Source: Kitasatospora mediocidica KCTC 9733 (GTDB taxonomy: Bacteria; Actinomycetota; Actinomycetes; Streptomycetales; Streptomycetaceae). Taken from it: a DNA stretch of 64,000 nt. Each line of letters begins with the position of its first letter. The stretch's first letter is position 1. The stretch is from positions 248,001 through 312,000 of the forward strand of contig NZ_JQLN01000005.1 in the NCBI RefSeq assembly GCF_000744225.1, read 5' to 3'. A program made the translations under genes and the position numbers. The notes under the pieces are model-generated. The model searched no databases. It saw only the letters and a list, made by a program, of their open reading frames with translations, and had not been told where the DNA came from. Of the stretch, positions 11,049 through 23,099 are shown one piece after another.

Positions 11049-14000
11049 TCAGTGCGCCGGGGCGTGAGACCGGTCGGTGGCCGGGTTGACGGCTGCGTCG
11101 GGGAAGAGGTGCAGCCGGTGCGCGAGGGCGGCCGCCTCACCACGGCCGGAAACCTCCAGCTTCGCCAGGATGTTGGAGACATGCACACTCGCCGTCTTGG
11201 GCGAGATGAACAGCTCCTCGGCGATCTGCCGGTTGGTGCGGCCCTGCGCCAACAGCCGCAGCACGTCCGTCTCGCGCGGTGTCAGCGAGAACTCCGCCCG
11301 GGCGGACGGCGCCGGCGGCTCCTCGGACGCCGCGGGCAGCGCGCGGGCCACCCCGGCCCGCTCGGCCAGCCGGGCGACCTCCAGGGCGAGACCGCTGTCG
11401 CCGCGCCGCGCCGCCAGGGCGGCGGCCTCCCGCAGCAGCTCCCCGGCCTCCTCCCGGCGCCCGGCCGAGGCGGCCGCCCGGCCCGCCCCGAGCACCGCCA
11501 GCACCAGCGGGTAGGGCAGTGCGGTGGTGCGCAGCGGGGTGATCGCGGCGGCCCAGTGCTCGGGGGTGTCCCGGCCGTCCGCGCGGGCCAGTTCGGCCTC
11601 GGCCAGCCGCGCCCAGCCGACGTGCAGCGGGACCACCGGCCGCTGGCGGCCGAGCACCTCGGCGATCCGCTCCAGCACCAGCGCCCGGCCGAGGTCGGCC
11701 GACGGCAGGCCGCGCGAGTCCGCCTCGACGGCGGCCGCCCTGGCCAGCAGCGGCAGCAGCCGGCAGTCGCCCTGCGGGGAGAGCGGGCGGTCGAGCGCCG
11801 TCAGCAGCTCGGCACGGGCCTCCAACGGCCGCCCCGAGCGGCCCGCGAGGTCGATCGCCAGCCGGGCGGTGGGCAGCACGTGCTGCGGCTGGTCGTCCCT
11901 GCTGTGCAGCCGGGCCTTCGCCAGGTTTTCGGCGGTCAGCGCGAAGTCGCCCGCCAGGAAGCTGACTTCGCCGCGGACCCGGCACAGGAACTCGTCATAG
12001 CTCTCGGCCCGGCCGTCGTCCTCCCAGCGGGCCAGCTGCTCGGCGGCGTCCGCCGGGCTGCCGATCAGGAGCAGGCACTCGGCGAGGTTCCCGGCCAGGA
12101 TCGCCCCGGTGTTGCGGAGCAGGCCGAGCCGGCCGGCCACCTCCAGGCCCTCGCGGGCCAGCTCGGTGGCCTCCTCGGCCTGGCCGAGATGCGCCAGCAT
12201 GCTGGCCAGGTTGTTCAGGCCCCGGGTGAGCAGCTCGGGGACGCCGAGCTCACGGGCGCCCGCGACGGCCGCACGCAGCGAGGCGATACCCCGCTCGGGT
12301 TCGCCGAAGTCGTTGTACAGCGTGCCCAGCGTCATCCGCGCGTGCAGCTCGACGCTCTTCGCGCCGACCTCCAGGGCTATCTCCACGGCCCGCTCGGCGA
12401 GTGCGACGTCCGCCTCGCCGGCCAGCCGCAGCATGCTCATCGAGGCGCCCATCGCGAACACCTCCGCCTGCACGGCGGACGGTGGACGGTTCTCCACCAG
12501 CCGATGGGCGTGCGCCAGTTCCTCCAGGCTGCCGGCCCGGTTGAGGTGGCCCAGCAGCCGGGAGCGGTGCATCCGGAACCAGGCGCTGCGCAGCGGGTTC
12601 TCGTTCTCGTCCACCTGCTTGAGCCCGCGCTTGGCGAGGCTGAGCCCGCGCTCGCGGTCGCCCGAGCGGCGGGCCGCCACGACGGCCTCGGCCAGCACGT
12701 CGACCAGCCGCAGCCGGTCGCACTCGGCGCCGCAGCCGCCCGCGGGACAGCAGCAGGGCGGGTAGGTCTCGGCCCAGTCGTGCGGGCGCAGGGTGGTGCG
12801 CAGGGTCTCCTCGTCGACCTCGTCCCAGAGTTCGACGGCCCGCTCCAGCAGGCTCAGCTGCTCGGCGAAGGCGTTGCGGCGCCGGGCCGCCCGGGCCGCG
12901 TCCAGCGCGGTGGGCAGCGCGCGGGCCGGATCGTGCGCCTGGTACCAGTAGTTGGCCAGCCGGGCCGGGCGCTCGTCGCGCTGGACCAGGCCGGGATCGG
13001 CCTCCAGGGCGGCGGCGAAGCGGCGGTTGATGCGGTTGCGCTCACCCGGCAGCAGGTCGTCCGAGACCGCCTCGCGGACCAGCGCGTGGCGGAAGCGGTA
13101 GCCCTCGCCGTCCTTGTCCAGCTGGAGGATGTTGGCACCGACGGCCGTGCGCAGCGCGTCGTTCAGCGCGTCCTCCGGCCCGTCCAGGACGGCCGCCAGC
13201 AGCTCGTGCTCGACCCGGGAACCGCCCTCGGCCGCGATCCTGAGCACCCGTTGGGTCTCCTCGGGCAGCGCCTCGACGCGGACCAGCAGGATGTCGCGCA
13301 GCGATTCGCTCAGGCCCACCGAACCGCCGCACTGGTGGGAGCAGGCCAGCTCCTCGACGAAGAACGGGTTGCCCTCCGAGCGCTGGTGGATCCGCCTGAC
13401 CAGTTGGCGGTCCGGGGTCTCGACGCGCAGGATACCGGCCAGCTGGGCGGCCACCTCCTTACAGCCGAACCGGTCCAGCTCCAGCCGCCGCACGGTGCGC
13501 TGGCGTTCCAGCTCGGCGAGGAAGGGCCGCAGCGGGTGGCGGCGGTGCAGGTCGTCGGTGCGATAGGTGGCCAGAATCAGCACCCGGGACCGTTGCAGGG
13601 TGCTGATCAGGTAGGCCAGCAGTTCGCGGGTGGAGCGGTCGGACCAGTGCAGGTCCTCGATCGCCAGCACGAGCGTGCGCTCAGCGCTGAGCCGCTCGAA
13701 GAGCCGGGCGATGTGCTCGAAGAGCCGGGCCCGGCCGTATTCGTCATTGGGCTCGGTGTCCACGTCGCCGAACTCGGGGAGCAGCCGGGAGAGATGGCCC
13801 TCCATGCCGGTGGCGGCCTGCCGCAGCTCGGGGCCCAGCCGGCGGTACAGGCGGCGCATCGCGGTCACCAGCGGGGCGTACGGCAGCCCCTCGGCACCGA
13901 CCTCCAGGCAGCCGCCGAGCATGGTGACGACGGCGTCGTTCGGGGCTGTGCCCCCAGCGGCACCCTCGGCGGCGGCTTCGGTGGCGCTCTCGGCCGCGTT

Positions 14001-14183
14001 CTCGGCCGCGCAGAGGAACTCCTCCAGCAGACGGGTCTTGCCGACGCCGGCCTCGCCACCGATCAGCAGTGCCTGCGGCCGGCCCGCCGACGCACGGCGC
14101 AGCGCGGCCAACAGGGTGGCAGTCTCGCTGCCACGGCCGACGAACACGGGACTGACCGACATCTGATCCACGGCGCTGAGCAT
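11049..14183 (-). CDS. LAL-type LuxR transcriptional regulator with AAA ATPase domain
   Basis: This is a large ATP-binding regulator (about 1044 aa). Near the N-terminus is FVGRGSETATLLAAL, then a Walker A loop GGEAGVGKTRLLEEF and a Walker B-like region LVLAIEDLHWSD. A long helical, TPR-like middle follows. The C-terminus is a LuxR helix-turn-helix: LTPRETDVLRLLAQGRTNRQ, then IAEELFISPKTASVHVSNIL. Such proteins usually activate transcription in an ATP- and signal-dependent way. The middle contains a tight cysteine group, PPCCCPAGGCGAEC (about residue 480). The start is uncertain: 14183 (MLSAVDQMSV) and 14162 both precede the domain, neither with a strong ribosome site, and the Ala/Pro-rich frame extending to 14462 looks non-coding. 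The target is unknown. A small gene lies 224 bases upstream. Confidence 0.85.
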   Translation of the reverse strand: MLSAVDQMSVSPVFVGRGSETATLLAALRRASAGRPQALLIGGEAGVGKTRLLEEFLCAAENAAESATEAAAEGAAGGTAPNDAVVTMLGGCLEVGAEGLPYAPLVTAMRRLYRRLGPELRQAATGMEGHLSRLLPEFGDVDTEPNDEYGRARLFEHIARLFERLSAERTLVLAIEDLHWSDRSTRELLAYLISTLQRSRVLILATYRTDDLHRRHPLRPFLAELERQRTVRRLELDRFGCKEVAAQLAGILRVETPDRQLVRRIHQRSEGNPFFVEELACSHQCGGSVGLSESLRDILLVRVEALPEETQRVLRIAAEGGSRVEHELLAAVLDGPEDALNDALRTAVGANILQLDKDGEGYRFRHALVREAVSDDLLPGERNRINRRFAAALEADPGLVQRDERPARLANYWYQAHDPARALPTALDAARAARRRNAFAEQLSLLERAVELWDEVDEETLRTTLRPHDWAETYPPCCCPAGGCGAECDRLRLVDVLAEAVVAARRSGDRERGLSLAKRGLKQVDENENPLRSAWFRMHRSRLLGHLNRAGSLEELAHAHRLVENRPPSAVQAEVFAMGASMSMLRLAGEADVALAERAVEIALEVGAKSVELHARMTLGTLYNDFGEPERGIASLRAAVAGARELGVPELLTRGLNNLASMLAHLGQAEEATELAREGLEVAGRLGLLRNTGAILAGNLAECLLLIGSPADAAEQLARWEDDGRAESYDEFLCRVRGEVSFLAGDFALTAENLAKARLHSRDDQPQHVLPTARLAIDLAGRSGRPLEARAELLTALDRPLSPQGDCRLLPLLARAAAVEADSRGLPSADLGRALVLERIAEVLGRQRPVVPLHVGWARLAEAELARADGRDTPEHWAAAITPLRTTALPYPLVLAVLGAGRAAASAGRREEAGELLREAAALAARRGDSGLALEVARLAERAGVARALPAASEEPPAPSARAEFSLTPRETDVLRLLAQGRTNRQIAEELFISPKTASVHVSNILAKLEVSGRGEAAALAHRLHLFPDAAVNPATDRSHAPAH

Positions 14184-14407
14184 GCCACAGGGACCCGACA
14201 GCGGCCGAGCGATTACCTCCGGCGCTGCGCCGGCCTGCGCGGCGGGCGCTGAGGCGGGCGCTGAGGCGGCCTCAGGTACGGCCTCAGGCGCGGGTTCGGC
14301 GACGGGCCCTGCGGCCAGCTCGGAAAGGCCCGAAGGGAGGGCGCCGGTGGCGTCCCTCCCCTCGTCTCCCGACGCTCCCCTCGTGGCGCCGGGACGTTCC
14401 CGGTGCG

Positions 14408-14632
14408 TCAGCACTCGCGCAGGCCGGCGGCGGCCCGGTCGCTGTGGACGGCGGAGCGCCACCCGCCGGCGGCCAGGCGGCGCAGCGCTCCGGCGCGGCC
14501 GCTGACGCCCTGCGGGCGGTCGGCGTGCCGGGCCGCCCGGTTGGCGCTGCGGGCCTCGGTGACCAGCCGCTCGTGGGCGGCGATCTCGCGAAGCTCGGCG
14601 TTGCGCTGACGGTAGAGCTCGTACTCGTTCAT
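14408..14632 (-). CDS. Small charged protein of unknown function (74 aa)
   Basis: The ORF starts at an ATG preceded by AGGGGATC and encodes MNEYELYRQRNAELREIAAH, then a basic, Ala/Arg-rich tail ending GLREC. The first half is strongly helical and may be a short coiled coil. There is no signal peptide or membrane segment. It is transcribed toward the LAL regulator 224 bases away and could be its short upstream partner, but nothing proves co-transcription. The frame at 14444-14815 on the opposite strand is a shadow. I do not recognise the family. Confidence 0.55.
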   Translation of the reverse strand: MNEYELYRQRNAELREIAAHERLVTEARSANRAARHADRPQGVSGRAGALRRLAAGGWRSAVHSDRAAAGLREC

Positions 14633-14778
14633 GCTGGATCCCCTGTTCCGGGACGCTTCCCGGCCTCTCGCGGCCGGTCCGTCGTCCTGGTAAGAGCCTC
14701 CTCCCCCAGGGGGGTGCCGGGCATCGGCAGCATGCCGCATCTTCCGGGGCGTCAGGTCCTTAGACCGCCCGGAAAGCG

Positions 14779-14812
14779 CCGGTGGCCACCCCTAAGGAGG
14801 GGTGGCCACCGG
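14779..14812 (-). terminator. gatB terminator
   Basis: A 15-bp perfect stem CCGGTGGCCACCCCT (14779-14793) and its complement (14798-14812) around an AAGG loop, about 60 bases past the gatB stop on the bottom strand. It ends the gatC-gatA-gatB operon and separates it from the small gene at 14408. Confidence 0.85.
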
Positions 14813-14871
14813 TGATCTGGATGCGCGGGTCTAAGGCGCCTTATGCGGCGCCGAGCCTCTCCAGGCTGTGC

Positions 14872-16383
14872 CTACTGTCCTTCCGCGGCAAGCCGCTCCA
14901 GGATCAGATCCTTCACACGGGCCGCGTCGGCCTGGCCGCGGGTGGTCTTCATGACCGCGCCGACCAGCGCACCGACTGCCGCGACCTTGCCGTCGCGGAT
15001 CTTGTCCGCGATGGCGGCGTTCTCCGCGATGGCCTGGTCGACCGCCGCGCCGAGCGCGGAGTCGTCCGAGACGACCGCGAGGCCGCGCTTGGCGACCACC
15101 TCGTCCGGCTCGCCCTCGCCGGCCAGCACGCCCTCGATGACCTGGCGGGCCAGCTTGTCGTTCAGCTTGCCCTCCGCAACCAGCGCGCACACCCGGGCCA
15201 CCTGGGCCGGCGTGATCGGCTGCTCGGACAGGTCGGTGCCGGTCTCGTTGGAGCGACGGGCCAGCTCGCCCATCCACCACTTGCGGGCCTGGTCGGCGGG
15301 GGCGCCGGCCGCGATGGTCTCCAGGATCGGCTGCACCGCACCGGCGTTGAGCACCGACTGCATGTCCTTGTCGGACAGGCCCCACTCGCCCTGCAGCCGG
15401 GCGCGGCGCACCCGCGGCAGCTCGGGCAGCGCGGCGCGCAGCTCCTCCACCCAGGCGCGGGCCGGGGCGATCGGCACCAGGTCCGGCTCGGGGAAGTAGC
15501 GGTAGTCCTCGGCGTTGTCCTTGATCCGGCCGGCCGTGGTGGAGCCGTCCTCCTCGTGGAAGTGCCGGGTCTCCTGGACGATCGTCCCGCCGTCGTCCAG
15601 GACGGTGGCGTGCCGCATGATCTCGTAGCGGGCGGCCCGCTCGACCGAGCGCAGCGAGTTGACGTTCTTGGTCTCCGAGCGGGTGCCGAACTTCTCCCGG
15701 CCGTGCGGGCGCAGCGACAGGTTGACGTCGCAGCGCATCTGGCCCTTGTCCATCCGGGCCTCGGAGACGCCCAGCGCCTTGATCAGCTCACGCAGCTCGG
15801 CGACGTACGCCTTGGCGACCTCGGGCGCCCGGACGCCGGCGCCCTCGATCGGCTTGGTGACGATCTCGATCAGCGGAATGCCGGCCCGGTTGTAGTCGAG
15901 CAGCGAGTGCGAGGCGCCGTGGATCCGGCCGGTCGCGCCGCCGATGTGCGAGGACTTGCCGGTGTCCTCCTCCATGTGGGCGCGCTCGATCTCGACCCGG
16001 AAGATCTCGCCGTCCTCCAGCTGCACGTCGAGGTAGCCGTTGAAGGCGATCGGCTCGTCGTACTGCGAGGTCTGGAAGTTCTTCGGCATGTCCGGGTAGA
16101 AGTAGTTCTTCCGGGCGAACCGGCACCACTCGGCGATCTCGCAGTTCAGCGCCAGGCCGATCTTGACGGCCGACTCCACGCCGATCGCGTTGACCACCGG
16201 CAGCGAACCGGGCAGGCCGAGGCAGGTCGGGCAGGTCTGGCTGTTCGGCTCGGCCCCGAGGGTGGTCGAGCAGCCGCAGAACATCTTCGTCTTGGTGCCC
16301 AGCTCGACATGGACCTCCAGGCCCATCACCGGGTCGTAGGAGGCGAGTGCGTCGTCGTAGGAGACCAGGTTCATGACGCTCAC
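14872..16383 (-). CDS. gatB: Asp-tRNA(Asn)/Glu-tRNA(Gln) amidotransferase subunit B
   Basis: GatB (503 aa) phosphorylates the side chain of Glu (or Asp) misacylated to tRNA(Gln) or tRNA(Asn) and hands it to ammonia made by GatA. Visible family features are the opening [20 protein letters not shown], a cysteine cluster CGCSTTLG...CPTCLGLPG, the catalytic cradle (residues 1-300), the helical domain and a C-terminal YqeY-like tail domain. The length is normal. The GTG at 16383 has AAGGGGA upstream; an ATG three codons later is the alternative. It is the last gene of gatC-gatA-(small protein)-gatB, 78 bases after the small protein. Confidence 0.96.
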   Translation of the reverse strand: MSVMNLVSYDDALASYDPVMGLEVHVELGTKTKMFCGCSTTLGAEPNSQTCPTCLGLPGSLPVVNAIGVESAVKIGLALNCEIAEWCRFARKNYFYPDMPKNFQTSQYDEPIAFNGYLDVQLEDGEIFRVEIERAHMEEDTGKSSHIGGATGRIHGASHSLLDYNRAGIPLIEIVTKPIEGAGVRAPEVAKAYVAELRELIKALGVSEARMDKGQMRCDVNLSLRPHGREKFGTRSETKNVNSLRSVERAARYEIMRHATVLDDGGTIVQETRHFHEEDGSTTAGRIKDNAEDYRYFPEPDLVPIAPARAWVEELRAALPELPRVRRARLQGEWGLSDKDMQSVLNAGAVQPILETIAAGAPADQARKWWMGELARRSNETGTDLSEQPITPAQVARVCALVAEGKLNDKLARQVIEGVLAGEGEPDEVVAKRGLAVVSDDSALGAAVDQAIAENAAIADKIRDGKVAAVGALVGAVMKTTRGQADAARVKDLILERLAAEGQ

Positions 16384-16461
16384 AGCGTCCCCTTCACTAA
16401 AAGTCTTGGAGGTACCGGTCCGGCCCCGCGGACGGGGGCCGGACCTGAGAGCCGGGGCCGC

Positions 16462-16701
16462 TCAGCCCAGCAGCACGTCGTCGTCGCCCAGCTGCTTGAG
16501 CTCGCGCAGCAGCAGGGCGGTGCCGGTGATCAGGGCGAGGGCGCCGACCACGGCGTTGGCCAGCAGCAGGTTGTCCTGCTCGCTGCGGGCCTTGCGGACG
16601 TCCTTGACGATGCTCAGCGCGCCCCACGTCGTGGTGCCGATGCTGAGCCACAGTCCGGGCTTGGAGTGCTTGAAGCCCTTTGCCTTCTCGATCTTGCTCA
16701 C
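16462..16701 (-). CDS. Conserved small membrane protein between gatA and gatB (79 aa)
   Basis: The GTG start overlaps the gatA stop as GTGA, with GGAGG ten bases upstream, so translation is probably coupled to gatA. The protein has a basic head ([15 protein letters not shown]), a hydrophobic stretch near residues 16-35 and a stronger membrane segment in [21 protein letters not shown] (about 48-68), with an acidic tail ending GDDDVLLG. It is likely a two-helix inner-membrane protein. From memory, streptomycetes carry a small gene in this gap. No function is known, and a role in the amidotransferase is not supported by anything except position. Confidence 0.82.
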   Translation of the reverse strand: MSKIEKAKGFKHSKPGLWLSIGTTTWGALSIVKDVRKARSEQDNLLLANAVVGALALITGTALLLRELKQLGDDDVLLG

Positions 16702-18191
16702 AGTGCCGGTGCCTCCTCGAGCAGGGGATGCCCCCACTTGTCGTTGAGTGCGGCCTCGACGGCGCCGCCCACGCGGTACAGGCGGTCGTCCGCCATCGCG
16801 GGGGCGATGATCTGCAGGCCGACCGGGAGATTGTCCTCCGGGGCGAGCCCGCAGGGCAGCGACATGGCCGCATTGCCCGCGAGGTTCGACGGAATCGTGC
16901 AGAGGTCGGCCAGGTACATCGCCATGGGGTCGTCGGCGCGCTCGCCGATCGGGAAGGCGGTGGTCGGCGTGGTCGGCGAGATCAGCACGTCGACGCCCGC
17001 GAAGGCCGCGTCGAAGTCCCGCGAGATGAGCGTGCGGACCTTCTGCGCCGAGCCGTAGTAGGCGTCGTAGTAGCCCGAGGACAGCGCGTAGGTGCCCAGG
17101 ATGATCCGGCGCTTGACCTCGGGGCCGAAGCCGGCCTCGCGGGTGAGCGCGGTGACGTCCTCGGCCGAGCGGGTGCCGTCGTCGCCGACCCGCAGGCCGT
17201 AGCGCATGGCGTCGAAGCGGGCCAGGTTGGAGGAGGCCTCGCTCGGCGCGATCAGGTAGTAGGCCGGCAGCGCGAGGGTGAAGGACGGGCAGGAGACCTC
17301 GACGACCTCGGCACCCAGCTCGCGCAGCAGCTCCACGCTCTCGTTGAAGCGCTGCATGACGCCGGCCTGGTAGCCCTCGCCCGCGAACTCCTTGACCACG
17401 CCGATCCGCATGCCGCGCACGTCGCGCAGCTTGGCGGCCGCGACGACGGCCGGGACCGGCGCGTCGATCGAGGTGGAGTCGAGCGGGTCGTGGCCGGCGA
17501 TCGCCTCGTGCAGCAGGGCCGCGTCCAGGACCGTACGGGCGCACGGGCCGCCCTGGTCGAGCGAGGAGGAGAAGGCGATCAGGCCGTAGCGGGAGACCGA
17601 GCCGTAGGTGGGCTTGACGCCGACCGTGCCGGTGACGGCGCCGGGCTGACGGATCGAACCGCCGGTGTCGGTGCCGATCGCGAGCGGGGCCTCGTAGGCG
17701 GCCAGCGCCGCGGCAGAACCGCCGCCGGAGCCGCCCGGGATCCGGGAGAGGTCCCAAGGGTTGCCGGTGACGCCGTAGGCGCTGTTCTCGGTGGAGGACC
17801 CCATGGCGAACTCGTCCATGTTGGTCTTGCCCAGGATCACCACGCCCGCGTCCTTCAGACGGGACGTCAGGGTCGCGTCGTAGGGCGGGACCCAGCCTTC
17901 GAGGATCTTCGAGCCGCAGGTGGTGGGGATGCCCTGGGTGGTGAAGACGTCCTTGAGCGCGAGCGGGACGCCGGCCAGCGGGCCGAGCTCCTCGCCCTTG
18001 GCGCGCTTGGCGTCCACCGCGCGGGCCGCGGCCAGCGCGCCCTCGGTGTCGACGTGCAGGAAGGCGTTGACCTTCTTGTCGACGGCGTCGATCCGGTCCA
18101 GGTGCGCCTGGGCCACCTCGACGGCGCTCACCTGGCCGCTCGCGATGGCGGCGGCCGTGTCGGCGGCGGTGTACTTGATGAGGTCGGTCAT
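16698..18191 (-). CDS. gatA: Asp-tRNA(Asn)/Glu-tRNA(Gln) amidotransferase subunit A
   Basis: GatA (497 aa) is the glutaminase of the GatCAB complex; it releases ammonia that is channelled to GatB. It belongs to the amidase-signature family, and the Ser-Ser-Lys triad region is visible: the Lys in [14 protein letters not shown] near residue 80, the serine-rich loop [16 protein letters not shown] and the nucleophile in [13 protein letters not shown] near 175. The Gly-rich loop reads GSGGGS where many family members have GSSGGS. The length is normal. The ATG at 18191 lies five bases after the gatC stop, and its own stop overlaps the next small gene. Confidence 0.95.
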   Translation of the reverse strand: MTDLIKYTAADTAAAIASGQVSAVEVAQAHLDRIDAVDKKVNAFLHVDTEGALAAARAVDAKRAKGEELGPLAGVPLALKDVFTTQGIPTTCGSKILEGWVPPYDATLTSRLKDAGVVILGKTNMDEFAMGSSTENSAYGVTGNPWDLSRIPGGSGGGSAAALAAYEAPLAIGTDTGGSIRQPGAVTGTVGVKPTYGSVSRYGLIAFSSSLDQGGPCARTVLDAALLHEAIAGHDPLDSTSIDAPVPAVVAAAKLRDVRGMRIGVVKEFAGEGYQAGVMQRFNESVELLRELGAEVVEVSCPSFTLALPAYYLIAPSEASSNLARFDAMRYGLRVGDDGTRSAEDVTALTREAGFGPEVKRRIILGTYALSSGYYDAYYGSAQKVRTLISRDFDAAFAGVDVLISPTTPTTAFPIGERADDPMAMYLADLCTIPSNLAGNAAMSLPCGLAPEDNLPVGLQIIAPAMADDRLYRVGGAVEAALNDKWGHPLLEEAPAL

Positions 18192-18196
18192 GGGTG

Positions 18197-18493
18197 TTAG
18201 TCCTCCCCCAGAATCTGCGGCACGCGGAAACGCTGCTCCTCGGCGGCCGGAGCACCGGACAGCGCCTGCTCCGGGGTGAGCGAGGGCCGGACCTCGTCCG
18301 CGCGCATGACGTTGGTCAGCGGCAGCGGGTGGGAGGTCGGCGGGACGTCCTGTCCGGCGACCTCGGAAACGCGGGCGACCGCGCCGATGATCACGTCGAG
18401 CTGCTCGGCGAAGTGGTCCAGCTCCTCCGCCTGCAACTCCAGACGCGACAGCCGGGCGAGGTGGGCGACCTCCTCGCGCGTGATGCCAGGCAT
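18197..18493 (-). CDS. gatC: Asp-tRNA(Asn)/Glu-tRNA(Gln) amidotransferase subunit C
   Basis: GatC (98 aa) wraps around GatA and GatB and stabilises the complex. The family pattern is clear: [17 protein letters not shown] at the start, [20 protein letters not shown], then a proline-rich linker and the closing [10 protein letters not shown] chose the ATG at 18493 (MPGITREE) with GAGGATC upstream over an in-frame start at 18532, which would add 13 unrelated residues. It is the first gene of the gat operon. Because this route makes Gln-tRNA(Gln) and possibly Asn-tRNA(Asn), the operon should be essential. Confidence 0.95.
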   Translation of the reverse strand: MPGITREEVAHLARLSRLELQAEELDHFAEQLDVIIGAVARVSEVAGQDVPPTSHPLPLTNVMRADEVRPSLTPEQALSGAPAAEEQRFRVPQILGED

Positions 18494-18636
18494 GCAGCGA
18501 TCCTCAAGGTGAGTTCTGGTGAGGCCGGACACCGAGGGTGACCGGCCCGGACGGCGACCTGGCGGCAGTGCCGCCCTGGCCTCGCGTCCTCTTGGTCTGT
18601 GCTGCCCATCCTAGGGGGCGTGGCCGGCCCGACCAG

Positions 18637-20442
18637 TCACTGTGGGGTGCTGGGAGCGGGTAATCCGCTCTCGCCGGACTGGGGCAGGAGCGGCGGGACG
18701 GCCGAGGAGGCCAGCGACTCGCTCATCGACTGGACGGCCTGGGTGGGGATCACCGGCCTGGGCAGCACCGGGCAGGACAGCTCCGCCTTGCCGGTCCACC
18801 GGTCCAGGGTGGTCATCCGCTCGGCGGGCGGCGGCCCGGTGCGGTGCACCCGCAGCCAGGCGGTCGCCTGGTCGGCGGGCAGCGCCGCGGAGACCAGCCA
18901 GCCCTGCACCGCGTCCACGCCGAGGCCGTGCAGCCGCTCCCAGGTCTCGTCGTCCTCGACGCCCTCGGCGACCACGGTCAGCCCCAGCGAGTGCGCCAGC
19001 TCCACCGAGCAGCGGACCACGGCGGCGTCGTGGTCGTCGGCGACCATCCGCGAGACGAACGAGCGGTCGATCTTCAGCTCGCCGACCGGCAGGCTGCGCA
19101 GCCGCACCAGCGAGGAGTGGCCGGTGCCGAAGTCGTCCAGCGACATCCCCACGCCGTGCCGGCGCAGTTCGGCCAGGGTGTCGGCGGCCCGCCGCGAGTC
19201 GTCCAGCAGCAACCGCTCGGTGATCTCCAGCTGGAGGGCGTGGGCGGGCACCTGGTGGCGGGCCAGGTGGCCCGCCACGCGCTGGGCGAAGCCCGGGTTG
19301 AGCACGTCGCGCGGCGAGACGTTGACCGCGACCTGGACCTGGAGGCCCTGCGCGCGCCAGCTGGCGAGCTGGCCGATGGCCGCCTCCAGGACGTACTCGG
19401 TGAGCCGGGGCATCAGGCCGCTGGACTCGGCGAGGCCGACAAACTCGTCGGGGCTGACCCTGCCGCGGCCCGGCCGCTCCCAGCGCAGCAGCGCCTCCAG
19501 ACCGACCACCCGGCCGTCGAAGGCCACCTTGGGCTGGTAGTGCAGCTCCACCTCACCGGTCTCCAGGGCCCGGCGCAGATCACCGAGCAGCCCGATCCGG
19601 TAGGGCGTGTCGGCGTCCTGCGAGTGGTCGTACTGCTCGACGCCGGTACGGCCCTGCTGGGCGTGACCCATCGCGACGTCGGCCCGGCGCAACAACGATT
19701 CTGCGTCTGCGGCGTGTTCCGGGTAGACGCAGACGCCCGCCGAGGCCTCCAGGACCAGCAGCAGCCCGTCCAGCCGGATCGGCGCCGCGAGTTCGGCGAT
19801 CAGCGCCTTGGCGAGCCGCTCCAGGGTGTCGGGGCAGCCGACACCGGGGAACAGCACCGCGAACTCGTCGCCGCCCATCCGGGCCACCACCGCGCGCCGA
19901 CCGCGGTCGGCGGTGGGCGGCAGCTCGGCCAGCAGCTCCTCGGTCTCGCGCCGGCGTTCGGCCGCGCCGGACGGGCCGTCCAGCGCGTTGCGGGAGGTGT
20001 CCGGCAGCGCGCCGCGGAGCACCCGGTGCAGCCGGCGGGCGATGTGCACGAGCAGCCGGTCGCCGGCCGCGTGGCCGAGGGTGTCGTTGAGCGACCGGAA
20101 CCGGTCGAGGTCGAGCAGGACCAGCCCGACGCTGTACCCCTCCTCGTCCTGGTGCTCGGCGATCGCCTCCTGTGCCGCGAGCAGCAGGGCGTGCCGGTTC
20201 GGCAGGTCGGTGAGCGGGTCGGTGAGCTGGTCCCGGGCCCGGTCGCGGGCGATCCGCCAGGCCGCCACCAGGACGGCCAACGGGACCGCGAAGAGCGGCA
20301 GCAGTTCGGGCTCGTACCGGCTGACCAGGACCGCCAGCGGGATGAGCGGCGCTGCCCCGGCCAACAGCACACCGAGCAGCAGGACCGCGCCCGCCACCCC
20401 CTGCGGCGGGCGCGTCAGCGCACCGCCGGTCGTACGATCCAT
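18637..20442 (-). CDS. rmdB: Membrane GGDEF-EAL protein, probable c-di-GMP phosphodiesterase (RmdB-like)
   Basis: The protein has 601 aa. Two membrane helices occupy about residues 15-62, a GGDEF domain follows (GGDEF at 190-194) and then an EAL domain (EAL at 316-318). The EAL active site looks complete: EALLRW, NVSPRDV, LEITERLLL, LDDFGTG at 435-441, KIDRSFV and VVAEGVED. The GGDEF motif is intact, but no RxxD inhibitory site precedes it, and an acidic 30-residue insert separates DLDRF from GGDEF. It is expected to degrade c-di-GMP, perhaps bifunctionally. The start at 20442 has GGAGG ten bases upstream. Between gatC and ligA it corresponds in position to S. coelicolor RmdB (SCO5495, from memory). 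The symbol rests on that synteny and domain order, not on an alignment. Confidence 0.8.
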   Translation of the reverse strand: MDRTTGGALTRPPQGVAGAVLLLGVLLAGAAPLIPLAVLVSRYEPELLPLFAVPLAVLVAAWRIARDRARDQLTDPLTDLPNRHALLLAAQEAIAEHQDEEGYSVGLVLLDLDRFRSLNDTLGHAAGDRLLVHIARRLHRVLRGALPDTSRNALDGPSGAAERRRETEELLAELPPTADRGRRAVVARMGGDEFAVLFPGVGCPDTLERLAKALIAELAAPIRLDGLLLVLEASAGVCVYPEHAADAESLLRRADVAMGHAQQGRTGVEQYDHSQDADTPYRIGLLGDLRRALETGEVELHYQPKVAFDGRVVGLEALLRWERPGRGRVSPDEFVGLAESSGLMPRLTEYVLEAAIGQLASWRAQGLQVQVAVNVSPRDVLNPGFAQRVAGHLARHQVPAHALQLEITERLLLDDSRRAADTLAELRRHGVGMSLDDFGTGHSSLVRLRSLPVGELKIDRSFVSRMVADDHDAAVVRCSVELAHSLGLTVVAEGVEDDETWERLHGLGVDAVQGWLVSAALPADQATAWLRVHRTGPPPAERMTTLDRWTGKAELSCPVLPRPVIPTQAVQSMSESLASSAVPPLLPQSGESGLPAPSTPQ

Positions 20443-20792
20443 ACGCCCTGTCCTCCGTCAGGCCCGCCCCGCCAGGCCGCGTCGCGGCTGGGACCGACCG
20501 GAAGAACGGTCGGCCCTGGCACTCCTGATGGTGTGCCAGTCGGTCTCAGCCGGGAAGCGCCCCTGTCGGCGCCGGACGAACCCGGTGCCCCACTCCTGCT
20601 GACACGCTGTTGCACTCCAGGGTAAGTCCGCCTCCTGAGTGGAGGCTGACTTTCGGTCATCCGGGAGTGCACCGGCATGGGCCGATGCCGCACAGTCACA
20701 CGATGCCCTGTTTGGTGCCCACGCACCCTGCTGACGATGCATCAGCACGATAACAAGAAGGACACGTCAGCCCTGGTCAGGCCCTGCGGGGG
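20443..20792. other. Intergenic region: ligA end and leader of the RmdB-like gene
   Basis: About 350 bases with no supported gene. On the strand read by both neighbours, a weak hairpin (TGCTGA/TCAGCA, 20729-20747) lies past the ligA stop. Two further dyads lie close to the RmdB-like start: CCGACCG/CGGTCGG (20494-20513), and CTGGCA/TGCCAG just upstream of it. These could structure the RmdB-like 5' leader. Nothing resembling a known riboswitch was recognised. Confidence 0.45.

Positions 20793-23099
<2,307 letters not shown>

Noticed and set aside
11022..14252. 1076-codon + strand frame opposite the LAL regulator
   Set aside because: Antisense shadow with the same composition bias; the reverse strand has Walker and HTH motifs.
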